A DNA stretch of 64,000 nt from Trissonchulus latispiculum (lineage: Eukaryota > Nematoda > Enoplea > Enoplida > Ironidae): contig JASAND010017771.1 in the NCBI GenBank assembly GCA_030248195.1, positions 1-64,000 of the forward strand, given 5' to 3'. The notes beneath the pieces were generated by a model. That model searched no databases. It saw only the letters and a list, made by a program, of their open reading frames with translations, and had not been told where the DNA came from. Position numbers and translations under genes: made by a program. Positions 48,413 to 58,985 of this stretch are shown here, one piece after another (positions within the stretch are counted from its first letter, which is position 1; every line of letters begins with the position of its first letter).

Positions 48413-50029
48413 GGCCTTTTCGCGCGCGAGTTAAACGAGTAGAGTTAAACGAGTTAAAGTTAAATATTTTAACCCCTGTTCGCGCACTCAGCGAGTTAAT
48501 TTAAACCCTGCCTGTTTTAACTCTTTTAACTCTAGCAGGGTTAAAACTAGCAGAGTTAAACGAGTTAAAATTGGGAGAGTTAAAATTAACTCGCTGAGTC
48601 CGCGAATACGGGTTAAAAGAGTTAATTTTAACTCGTTTAACTCTCTGCCCATTCCATTTTGTTCTTTTCATGCACGCGTTCAAATCAGTTTAAAGCAGTG
48701 ATCAACATGAACGGCAAACAATGCTTCCGCCTTGTCTTGAATGAATTTCGGTGGTTTAAGATTCCTCTTTTGAGTAATATTTTTATATGCTACCAAGATG
48801 CTACTAGTTGAATACTAGTTTTTCCCTTATTTTGCAGAGATTAAACAGTTTTAAGCATCTATGCACAAATGTTACATTTACTATCAGCAAAGCTCTAGAG
48901 GACGCAGAAACTAACGAAGACCATCGCAGCAATTTGATTGGATAGGTTTTTCTAGCCAAAATTTAAACTTAAAGTAGATAAATTGGTAGCCTTTGGTAAA
49001 ATGGTCGACTATACAAAATTAAAGGGGGTGCGAGTGGAATTAAACGTTTGATATTGGAAACACTAATTTGTCTTTTGCTGCATAATAGCACACAGCAAAG
49101 CTCAATATAACAAGCTGCTGCTCCCTGAACGCTATCTGCAATACACGATGTCAGTCATGATAGCTTTCACATACATAGATTGTGCTTTGTTATCGAGCAA
49201 GGATCCCTAAAACCAATTTAAGGAAGGGATACATCATGCAAAATGTTATGGTTACGGATTCTGCTTATTTCTCTTTATATTTATTCTGCTTATTAATGAA
49301 GAAACAGTCATGAAGAATTGAAGACTAATAAGATAACAGGGTGTAAGCATCAACCAATCAGGTAGCGCCTCTCTGAAGTAGCGCTAGCCAATCAAGCTTG
49401 GAAGTGTTTTGAAACAGCCAATCAAAGCTGACCGAACTGAAAGCCATAAAAGGAAAAACTTTGAGCATTTCATAGTGTAATTCATAGGATCAATTTAGCA
49501 GCTTTTCTCAACACATACAATTATTATTCCACACTACTTATTTTACAAATGCAGTAACAGCTACTTATTTGTTCAGAACCGAAAAAATTAAAGATTTTTG
49601 TAAAAAAATTCTTGTATTAGCAAATTAAATAAGCCAAAATGTTAAGTAAAATGCTACTTTTGGATTAGCTGATCTGTAGTGACTTCATGCGACCTGCCTT
49701 ATTTTTAACTCGTTTAACCCCCGTGCCGCATCGAGGGTTAAAATTCAATGGAAAAAGTTGCTGCAGAGTTAAAGGAGTTAATTTTAACTCGCACGCGAAA
49801 AGGGGTTGAGTTAAAATTAACTCTATGTATTTTAACTCCTTTGCGTGCGCGCGAATGCAGGTAGAGTTAAACGAGTTAATTTTAACCCCTGTTCGCGCGA
49901 GCACCGAGTTAAAAAGCGTTTAACTCGTTTAACCCCAGCTAGTTAAAATTAACTCATTTAACTCTTTTAACAATGGCGCGAAAAGAATCGAGTTAATTTT
50001 AACCCGTTTAACTCGCGCGCGAAAAGGCC
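48413..50029. mobile_element. Inverted-repeat element with GAGTTAA arrays (about 1.6 kb)
   Basis: The ends GGCCTTTTCGCGCGCGAGTT are inverted copies. Both flanks are arrays of TTAACTCG/CGAGTTAA units (about 48430-48660 and 49690-50020). The middle kilobase is unique and includes three CCAAT boxes. No target duplication could be fixed; no transposase was seen. Confidence 0.75.
49343..49462 (+). promoter_or_regulatory. Promoter-like CCAAT/TATA module inside a mobile element
   Basis: Three CCAATCA boxes (about 49354, 49388 and 49422) are followed by 'ccataaaagg', a TATA-like box, in the order expected of a Pol II promoter reading to the right. No open frame follows, so any transcript would be non-coding. 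Confidence 0.35.
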
Positions 50030-50211
50030 TTAAGATTAGCCAGTCGGACGTCGATCACTAACGCTTGCATTGCAGTGTGACTGGGCAACCAACTCATACG
50101 TCCTGCGCATGCAGTTCCTGTATTAGGAGATTCGCCTGCACGGCCACTCACTCCGTCTACTTGCTTCGTTAAACAAATACAAACCAAGACTGTATAACAC
50201 GATTGTTGTAC

Positions 50212-53166
50212 TTGTTTCTCTGCCGCTTTGCCAGGATAGCTTTTCCCTTCGATGGTAACTTCCAGGCAGCGATCCTGAGCAATGATATAGTCTTTGGCAG
50301 TCCAGGCCTGAGATCCATCCTTGAGCATAAATATGGCCCGGTTCTCGTCAATCACAAATCTAAATAAACCAATAAAATTATTTAAATAGGACGTTCTTAC
50401 AGGTAAAAGCACTGAGTGCCTATTCTTGACTTGGTGAGTAGTTTCCTCGGGGGATACGACATTTTGTGTCTGGGAACGTTCAGTAGAAATACGCAGAAGC
50501 TTGTGCTATACTGTAGCATCCATTGAAAAAAATGGTTTTATTTCAAAAATAAGCACACTTGAGATGGAAAAACGGCAGAAACTTTTCTCAAAGATTTTTA
50601 GGGCAAAACTTGGCACCAAAACGGCTCCAGCTTTTTGGGGGAGAGGAACAAATGGGGGGGGGTAGAGCGAGCAGATTGAGCCCCGAAAGAAAACTAAGGA
50701 TCAGCAGAAACTATAGCGATTGCCGTCACGGAAAACATATTTTTAAATTGACAACTGTGTTCACATAACCTTAGAGCAAACAACTACAAACGGACCAAAC
50801 GTTCAGAAAATTTCCAAGACGACTACATACAACCTTATGCAGATTGCTGATAAACTGTGCAAAACGGTTTCGAAGGATTGCCACAATAAAATAATTAAGG
50901 TCCACAAAACTATACCAGACGAAACCATACATGTGCTTCTGGGTGGGGGGCAGACCTGGACCTCATCCCCAGGGGGATCGCCCTCCCTCCCCCTCCCGAA
51001 ATCCGGATGTTTGCGTTTTAGAGTCACCCCCACACTTTTACGTGCCTGCAAGCTGGAGGACAAACCATTGAAATAAATACGGAAATCTAAACATTTACAC
51101 CTAGTGAAGTGAACCGGTGTGGTCACCCCACTGCGGTGATACTGAACTGACCTGTCCTGGTCGACCTCCATCCGTCCTTACTAATCCTCAATGTGTTACT
51201 AGATAGCGGGTAGGCATACCTGAAGGTAAGTGAGGTAGATGTTAGCAGAACTTGGCATCAGTTGGATTTTATCTGTTTTCCGTTTCCGTACCAGAAAGTA
51301 TGACACGTGAACCATAGCTTAAGCATAGGATTGCGTAGCCTCGTCGATGACCACATTTCTGGATCCATTATTGGCTGGTTTTTACGTGGGCTCGCCACGC
51401 CCACAACCCTCCTCCTTTCTCAACCGGGCTTGGGACCAGCTACGGCGGAGTTGGTCTCAAGACAGCACTCTCCATTAAATCACTTTTAAAAGACTAGCTT
51501 GCTGGCGATGCTCAATCTTAGGATCAAGAAACAATGCGACTATGAGAGGCTATATGACAACACAACACACACCTCTGAATCTCAATATGGCCATTGTAGA
51601 GACTGTTCTGCCAGAGTGCTGTAATTTGCTCCAACTCATTGGGGCTAGGATTGCCTAAAAGTTAAAGAAAACCAAAAATAATGACAGCAGTACCAAACTT
51701 AATATAATGTTACAAAAATAGGAACATCGAGAGTCTCCCTTGGCTTCTAGTAAAATAAAGCAGCCCAAGGACTAAACTAGTACGATAACTTGCAATAGAA
51801 ATATCCGACGTGCCCTCCTGTCCCCCAAGTCTTCAGCCTGCCCTCCCATTCGAATACGAAATCCTGTAGTCCCCCTGGAACGTTTGCAGCGAGTGATAGC
51901 CAAGAGTCGCCTGAAGAAGGGACCACATCGGTTTCCGAAACCGGTCACGTGATTAAGGTTGGTTAGATTTCTGGGTGTTCACGTTTTAATATTTTCCTAC
52001 TCTCATTTTTTAGATTAGTTATAACAGTATGCATATGTACTAAACAGGCAACTTCTCCTGCAGTTTTGACGATTTTCGACCAGTTTAGATTCCCCTCCCC
52101 GCCCTAGTCTTGACCTTCTCACCTCACTACTGCAGATAGGGGCTCCCACCCCACCCTTTATCCTAAAGCAAACCCAGCGTGTAAGGTAAAAATTGCCCAA
52201 TCTTTTCATCAGAAACGGAAAAGAGAAACATATCCCTACCGGAAACAGTGACAAACATCATGAGCGATTGGCCCTTCTTCGTCATCTGTAGAATGGACTC
52301 CGGATTGTCGCCCTTCAGTTGTGACAAATCGATTGACGGCGGTTTTCGTTTATACTCTGGCAATTCGTCCTCCTCCAACGGTTCATCATTTTCCTAAACA
52401 AAAAGAGACAAGCAACAATATTACAAAAATATCAAGACTGAGACATATCTCACCTCCGTGGGCAATTTTAAGGCTTTGAATGGGAGGTTCGAACTCTCAT
52501 ATAGAGGGAAAAATAGGGGGCAAGACCAAGGCATAAATTAGGGATGCATCGGGGCTTGGCTCCAGCCCCGACGCCGGACCGGTGCCTGAATTCAGCTAGT
52601 TTCAGAAGAGCTTACTTACTTCTTACTATTATTTCGCAACTTTTCACGCCAAACCGCATAAAAACAAGTAGATAATAGTATTTCTGATGATTTCTGATGA
52701 CAAAATCGCTGATGTAAATTAAAACTAGCCTTTAAGTCCGTAAGTTAGTTAGAAAAATGAGAAACTTGAAAATTTTATCTCAAAAAGTTGATTTACCCGA
52801 AACCTTTGGGCGGCCGTCAAAAAAGTGGATAAGGACGGGCATGCCGAAAAGAGGAGCCGTGACGGGCGACAGTGAAGGAGCCACCCAAAAGTTGAATAAG
52901 ACCCCTAAAAATGCCAGCCTCACTGCTCAGGATAGGGAATGGTTCCAAACGAAACCAGCAAAAGTTTCGGGTAAACTGATTATTCGAAAGCTCATTTATA
53001 TAACTTTACTGCTAACCTCCCATTCCTCGAATAATTTTTCCAGATCAGCCTCAGTATAGTCACGAATGTCCTTTTTCTTCTTTCCTTTATTATCCACAGA
53101 TTCCGATTTATGAATTAGAAGGGTTGTCACAAAGACTACCAACCACAACCAACATATCCTGGTCAT
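50212..53166 (-). CDS. MESD (Boca), LRP chaperone, paralogue 2; last exon not found
   Basis: Exons 53166-53017, 52393-52240, 51654-51573, 50359-50212, with the same phases as paralogue 1 (0, 1, 2, then a phase-0 donor). The signal peptide (MTRICWLWLVVFVTTLLIHK) is followed by IRDYTEADLEKLFEEWE, then an acidic linker, SIDLSQLKGDNPESILQMTK, LMMFVTVSGNPSPNELEQIT, LWQNSLYNGHIEIQRFVID and NRAIFMLKDGSQAWTAKDY, ending YPGK. This is a canonical MESD core: an ER-luminal chaperone that lets LRP5/6- and LRP2-type receptors fold. The basic tail and ER-retrieval signal should be in a further exon, which I did not find; the 48.4-50.0 kb element lies immediately downstream. Confidence 0.92.
52796..52975 (+). 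other. Coding-like patch inside a MESD intron
   Basis: A frame including FGRPSKKWIRTGMPKRGA and LNKTPKNASLTAQDREW is richer in charged residues and GC than the surrounding intron. There is no family match and no supported start. It may be an inserted exon fragment or chance. Confidence 0.2.
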
Positions 53167-53289
53167 TCTGCAAATTAATAGTAAATTATGCAGTTTATGC
53201 AATAAGAAATTAGTTTACAGGGCGATCTATGTTCTAATAGAGTAATCAAAAAAGCAGACACAGGTCCACAAAAAAATCACCCGCCTATG

Positions 53290-53700
53290 TCACTGGCGGA
53301 TACAGAATTTGGTGACGGGGGCGGTAAAATTTTTTCACCGGGTGGGGGTCTGGGGCCCCCAGAAGCTGAAGAAATTTTTGTTTTTGCAATAAAACCGGTC
53401 TTCGGGTCTTTAATTCTTTTAATTTTTGAAGAATTAAGGAAATTTTTTCAAATACACCACATTTTTAGTCAAAATAGTACTTTTTTCTGAAAAATCGGAT
53501 GCATTTCAAGTTTTCTCTTCATAATACAATAAATATGCAGTTAAAAATTAGAAAATTCGCCTGAAGGCGCGAAATTTTTTGGATTTTTACCTTTTCCTCT
53601 ATTTTTTCTTTCATTTTCCTACCTTTGAATCGCGACGGGGGGGGGCGACCGCCCCCCGTCCTCCCACAGGATCCGCCCCTCGGCCAACAACAAGCCGCCG
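53290..53700. repeat. Repeat with GGCGGAT-type ends
   Basis: The left end CACTGGCGGATACAGAATTT and the right end (inverted GGGGCGGATCCTGTGGG) resemble terminal repeats of a MITE. The interior has G- and C-runs. No target duplication was found. Confidence 0.45.
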
Positions 53701-53904
53701 ACGGAAAATTTTGCATGGTAACAGCCAACGTTCTAACTTAGACATATATAACAGATGCCTATGCCTATGTCTAGGTCTATGTCTATGCCAAGACTTTGTT
53801 AAGTTTGTGGAAGTGTTGAAGTAAAGCTGTGACTACGTTTGAGCTTATAAACAAGCAAGATTTTGTACATAAGGTTAAGTTGCCGCTGGGCGGACATATG
53901 TAGC

Positions 53905-54000
53905 AGAGATGAAACCAGGTCACCGGATCACCGGGTCAGTTGGGGTCACTTTTTGGACCGGGTCACTGGGTCGAGAGCTTCGACCGGTCTTGACCCCGTT
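53905..54000. repeat. hAT-like left end with GGTCACCGG array
   Basis: 'cagagatgaaaccaggtcac' is followed by repeats of 'ccgggtcac' and 'gaccgggtc'. The partner end is missing, so this is a truncated copy. Confidence 0.45.
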
Positions 54001-54074
54001 CTCAAATGTTAGAAATTTTTGGCTTACCAAGCTAAAATTTTAGCTTAAATTTTTGTTCGATGTGCAATATCAAG

Positions 54075-54330
54075 AAGACATAATATAAGAGTGTGGCACT
54101 AGCCACACTGTATCTATGTTATCAAAGAAAAAACTATGCACTGCTCGCTAACGGCCCAGTGTCTCCAAAAGGAATCACCACCTGAAGAGCTTTAGCACGC
54201 AAAATATAGAGCTAATGGGCGTTCTCCGTTTCGAGCAGGCGAAACATAGAGCTAACAAGCGTTCCCCGTTAATTTGTGGCACTGACAAAAGAGCAGTTTC
54301 TGCTCTGATAAGAGAGAGCATGCCCAGTGG
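54075..54330. mobile_element. TTNAA-target family fragment
   Basis: It shares 'acataatataagagtgtgg' and 'ctatgcactgctcgctaacgg' with the 30.0 kb copy, and 'aatcaccacctgaag' within it matches a TTAA-element end, suggesting a nested remnant. Confidence 0.5.
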
Positions 54331-55308
54331 CAGATTTTTACTATGAACTCTTACCATTAGTGATCACTGTTAGCTGACTGACTTTGCACAACAGTGAAGT
54401 TGAATCTGACCCCGTTCCGCAAACTACTCCAATTATTGACTGTTCCATTGTAGTGGAACCTCGTGCATCACGAACGCGCCTCCATTAATCCCAATATCTA
54501 CGAATTGACTTTGACACAAGAATAGACTACGCTAGGAAAAGGAAATTTCTTCTACGAAACAAGGAAGCAATTTACCATAAGACTAGTATAATCAACGGCC
54601 AAGAGGACTAGTATATATATTACTATTCTGGACAAAACTTTTAAATGCCAAACCAACTCAAGTCAGTCCGACGTAAAACATTTACTCAACAATATAATGC
54701 GATCACGATCACGCAAATAGCACTAACAATAGACAAAAACAGGATACATACAATTTGAGATTCAAATAGGAAGACAAAACACACGCAAACAACAGACATG
54801 CTTATCTAATATCTATCACTTCAAATAATCAAATAAAATTGGTACCAACTGCCGATGAGTGGTTGCCGGACAAAGGTTACTGTGGTTTATTACGTGTAAT
54901 TTTATAGAGAAAAAAAAGTTTTCAAACATACGTAAAAGTTTTTGCTGCTGCGCTATATATTATAAAGAAACAATACAACTTAAATTTTATATTACACCTG
55001 ATGAAAACAAAAAATTCAAACCCCAAAAAATTTAAAGTTCCACGGAGAAAGAATGAATAGCTTCTCAGGAGGGAAGCACATTTCCGTGAGAGATCCCTAT
55101 CCAGGAAAAAGTCAGCTAAGTATTATATAGTACACGAATGCACATTTAGCTTATCAATACTTAACCAAGCTTATCAATCAAGCTTATCAATCAAAAAGAT
55201 CTGATCTAAAAAGGAGAAAGTAACTATAAGGTGAAAGGTGAAGCTTTCGGAAATACAAAAACATTGCTCAAAAGTCGCACAAAAACAGCAGCAACTACAT
55301 TGAATAAA
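54331..55308. other. Non-coding stretch downstream of ATMIN
   Basis: No gene is seen. It separates the ATMIN 3' end from the repeats near the MESD gene. Confidence 0.35.
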
Positions 55309-55314
55309 TTTATT
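55309..55314 (-). terminator. Polyadenylation signal for ATMIN
   Basis: AATAAA on the minus strand, about 62 bases after the ATMIN stop codon. Confidence 0.5.
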
Positions 55315-55375
55315 CAGACACATCACAGCGAACAGCCATAGTATGCCAGTTTTGGTTGCCGCCAGGCAAAACACC

Positions 55376-57028
55376 TCAAGTTTGCGTCTCAATAGTGGCC
55401 TGAATACCGTAGTTATGCAAGTCCACAAAGCTGGTCTGCGTCTGCGTCTCCGAGAAGTCCAGGGCCCAGAGTCGACCCACGCCGACACCGACACAGGAGT
55501 CAACCGTCAGCTGGGCCGTCGTTTGAGTCTCCATATGGTTCAAAAGGCCCTCGAAAGCCTCACCGCTGCGAGACTCATCGTTCAGGTAGGCTTCCAGACC
55601 GAACGGGAAATCCGTCTGCGTTTCAGTGTTCTGCGGCGTCATAAGGGCGACACTGGGACTCCCACAGGTGACAGCGGAGGGAACAACGGCAGACGGGACC
55701 TCGGTCAGGCTCATGAACGGGTCGAAACCCACAAAATGGTCCAGCGGGTGCGGATGGGTACTGGTGCACTGATCCGCCACAAAATAGGAGGGGGTCTGGG
55801 GTCCACTAGAAGGCGGACGGACACTGGCTACCAGTTGGGAAGAGGTCATCACCGATGCATCCTCCATTCGGGGTAGATAGGTCTGACAGAAAATGTCCTG
55901 ATAGGACGGAGGGCCCTCTTGAGAGGCTGGAATCTCGCCTGGTGGCGATGCAAAGTAGGAAGTCTGACTGGAAGCATCAAAAATGGGCTCCACTGTCTGA
56001 ACTACAGTCGAAGCGGTTAGGGGAAGCGGCCACGGCTGAACAGCGGTCGAATCGTGCGGGGCTGCTGTCGGTGCCAGTAGATCGCACTGAATTTCGGCTT
56101 CAGCCAGAGGCTTTTCTGGCTTTCTTCGTTTGGCACGAAATCGTCCAATAGATTTTTTCGCCGGCCTTTTAGAGGGACCATGATAACAGGACACATCAGT
56201 CTGTGTGGATATGGCAACCTTAGGTAACACTTTAGGCCGAGTGCAGTTAGTCAGTTCCGGTTTCGGATAAATAGGTATAACATTATGACTAGCCTGTTTT
56301 GGCTCAGAGGAAACCTTAGTACCTCGGTTTTTGGTAGGAGGAGAACTAATTCTACCACTCACAGCGGGCACAACTAAAATCCGAGGAGAAGGAATGGTCA
56401 CCACAAAAATCGGCGTCGATACCGTTGTTACAGTAGTCTTAGGTTGGGATTTTTCCGGACTACATCTATTTGTATGAAGTACTTCAGATTGATCGTGTTG
56501 TTGCTGCTGCTGCGGATCTCGCTGCTGATTCATCTCCGCACTCTCCAGCTGTTTAGCCAGTTCCTGTCTACGCCAGTAGCAGGATCGCTCACGATGAGTG
56601 TTCAGAAATCGCGGCAGTGAGAATCGCGAGTGACAATATTCGCACTCAAATCGTTTCTCCAGGTGCATTCGTTGGTAGTGATTCTGCAGGTAACTGTAGG
56701 CTCTAAAGTAGTGTTTGGACTGCTGTTGACCAAACGGACAGTCGGGTGCTGGACACAGATAGGCCAACCGGTCACTCGCCGAGGTTGCAGAGCTCTCCTT
56801 GCGCTCGGAGGTCAACGGTTGGCGAGAACGGCCCTTCCGGGATGCAGAGTCTTTCCAGGGACAAGGCGGCGGCTGGACAACGCCGTGCTGCTTCTCCAGG
56901 TGCAGCCGCAGGCGAGAAGCGTTGCCGAAGGAAGCGCCACACTTCTGACAGTCCCGCTCAGAGACAGGGGAAGGCTGTAGGTCTTCGGGAGTGGGGCAGA
57001 CAAAGCCCAGTGGAGGAAGGGTGGACAT
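55376..57028 (-). CDS. ATMIN/ASCIZ-like zinc-finger protein with TQT repeats
   Basis: A single coding exon of 550 codons; an acceptor-like TTGCAG about nine bases before the ATG suggests a 5' UTR intron. Residues about 27-49 form a C2H2 finger (CQKCGASF..HLEKQH), about 92-122 a second (CPAPDCPF..H..H), and about 129-150 a third (CEYCHSRF..H..C). The C-terminal half carries many dynein-light-chain (DYNLL/LC8) binding motifs of the TQT type: STQTD, SQTSY, CQTYL, TETQTDF, METQTTAQ, SETQTQTSF, and a terminal ETQT. This matches ATMIN/ASCIZ, a nuclear transcription factor that activates the DYNLL gene and is inhibited by bound LC8 in a feedback loop. A glutamine run (about 173-177) follows the fingers. 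The call is confident from architecture. Confidence 0.9.
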   Translation of the reverse strand: MSTLPPLGFVCPTPEDLQPSPVSERDCQKCGASFGNASRLRLHLEKQHGVVQPPPCPWKDSASRKGRSRQPLTSERKESSATSASDRLAYLCPAPDCPFGQQQSKHYFRAYSYLQNHYQRMHLEKRFECEYCHSRFSLPRFLNTHRERSCYWRRQELAKQLESAEMNQQRDPQQQQQHDQSEVLHTNRCSPEKSQPKTTVTTVSTPIFVVTIPSPRILVVPAVSGRISSPPTKNRGTKVSSEPKQASHNVIPIYPKPELTNCTRPKVLPKVAISTQTDVSCYHGPSKRPAKKSIGRFRAKRRKPEKPLAEAEIQCDLLAPTAAPHDSTAVQPWPLPLTASTVVQTVEPIFDASSQTSYFASPPGEIPASQEGPPSYQDIFCQTYLPRMEDASVMTSSQLVASVRPPSSGPQTPSYFVADQCTSTHPHPLDHFVGFDPFMSLTEVPSAVVPSAVTCGSPSVALMTPQNTETQTDFPFGLEAYLNDESRSGEAFEGLLNHMETQTTAQLTVDSCVGVGVGRLWALDFSETQTQTSFVDLHNYGIQATIETQT

Positions 57029-57475
57029 TGATTAAGCTGCAACATAAAGAAACGGCTTGTTTATTATTACATAAAACATATTTAAACAAGAAACAGAAAC
57101 AAATTTACTTGCAATGCAGACCACCCAGGGCAAATGTGGAGGCAAGGTGAAGGGGGAAAGCCAGCCCATTTATTGTGCAGAACGCACCGAAACTTTAACC
57201 TACAAATACACACCGGATTGAAAACTCTACCCCAAAACGACCAATTATTACGCACCACCGGGTTCTATTTTTATGGTGTGACGCATCGAAATTTCATCCC
57301 TCCTCAACGAAACATATTGACCAGGTATTTTGCACACCCTAAGAGCACGGTGAAGCCAGTTCCTGGTATTTTTGACGGAGCACCAATTTATCCTGACAGC
57401 GTATGCTCAGGATACTTCCAAAGGAGTAAATTTTTATGTTTAGGTTAAAGTCTCTAAGTTTTTTCGAAATCTTAA

Positions 57476-58595
57476 GGTGGTGATTCCTTTTGGGCACATA
57501 TTGTTATTTGGCGGCGTAAATCAAGATGGAATTTGATGAAACTTTCCGAAATAAGTTCGTTTAGCGTTCTAACACCCTCCGCGCAATCCCGATTCAAAAA
57601 TTCGAGATTTCCGGTCAGAGTGGTTTTTTCCAACTTCTGAACGTTTGGCACCTGCTATACAGTTACGACTATATTCATTCGAAAGGTCTCATTGAGCTTC
57701 ACATTTTTGCTTTTTAAAGCAAGTTTCTAGCTTTTCTCTACCGTGAGATATAGCCAATTTTCTTGTTTTGGCGTCGAAACCTTGTCATTTCTGCAGAAAT
57801 CAAATAATCCAACATTTCTTGAACTACGCAAGCCGTAAAATCAAACTAAGGGCGTCGATCTGAAGGTCTCACATGTTCAAATTATCCGACGCATGATCGT
57901 CTTCCATCTGCTATCCTGTAGGTTGCTATCATAAAAAATGTAGTTTTTGCAAAAACACGACCAATTTTTTTCCAGACTGTGGAGCATTCACCATGCAAGC
58001 TGGAGGGCTGCTACTGAACAAATGTGTTCTGCACAAATATACCTAGGGACGATTTTTTAGTTGCCCCGATTGCTGCTTTCTAGCTAAAGCAAAAACACGA
58101 CCAATTTTTTTCCAGACTGTGGAGCATTCACCATGCAAGCTGGAGGGCTGCTACTGAACAAATGTGTTCTGCACAAATATACCCAGGGACGATTTTTTAG
58201 TTGCCCCGATTGCTGCTTTCTAGCTAAAGTAATCGCTTGACAAATTTGGAAAAAGTAGGCAAAATACAGGTTACGCACACATTTCAGCTTATTTCTCCAT
58301 AACGAAGAGCGATTTCACAATAAATAAAAAATCGTCCCCAGCTATTTGATGGAGGTATCGAATGATATAACCGATGTCTCGCGAAAAAATTTACTTGAGT
58401 CTGCAAAAATTCTGGAAAATTAGACTTCTTCTAAAATGTGTTAAAAATATTTTAGAAAAGCAACATTAGTTTCGTGGCATGCATTAAAAAGAGAAAATGT
58501 TAAGCTACATTTTGATATAAAAATGGCTTCTTAACTCCAAGTAATGAATGAGTAATAGTGGTGCAAAGTTTATGTGACCAAAGGGAATCACCACC
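57476..58595. mobile_element. TTAA-flanked non-autonomous transposon, copy 2
   Basis: Same ends as 4199-5174 (GGTGGTGATTCCTTTTGG, inverted) with TTAA on both sides (57472-57475 and 58596-58599). It is 1,120 bp, longer than copy 1 because a segment of about 140 bp (starting at 57951) is repeated in tandem from 58091. It contains no transposase. Confidence 0.85.
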
Positions 58596-58985
58596 TTAAG
58601 ACAGTAAGGACACCTCGACTGGCAGGATATGGTTCAAATCTTAAAATCAAAACATTCAGCTTTACTTGGGCGGCAATTTTTCAATCGAGAGATCGGCCGT
58701 TAGACACCCAGACATGGTCTTTCTTCCTATATTGATTCCAGCATTGGACAAGAACACCAATGGCTGCGAGTAGTGCTTTTTCTGCTAAAGGAAAATCCAC
58801 AAAATTCCAATTTCTGCTACAGAATCAAAAACTATAAATTTCAAAAAAACCGAAACTATTGAAGAAATAAATGTGTGCAGAAAGCTGGTCACCAAGGCCG
58901 CACCCGGGGGGGGGGGGAGGTTCAAGGAGTCTAGACCCCCACCCGCCCCCCTTTTGGGATGACGAAATAGAAAACTTTTGGTATT
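58596..58985. other. Non-coding spacer before the palindrome
   Basis: AT-rich sequence ending in a G run and a C run near 58905-58955. No gene is seen. Confidence 0.35.

Noticed and set aside
48413..50029. PIF/Harbinger assignment from CTA/TTA flanks
   Set aside because: The flanks do not match exactly and two extra G bases are needed, so the superfamily was left open.
55343..55876. 177-codon plus-strand frame rich in arginine
   Set aside because: Shadow of ATMIN on the opposite strand.
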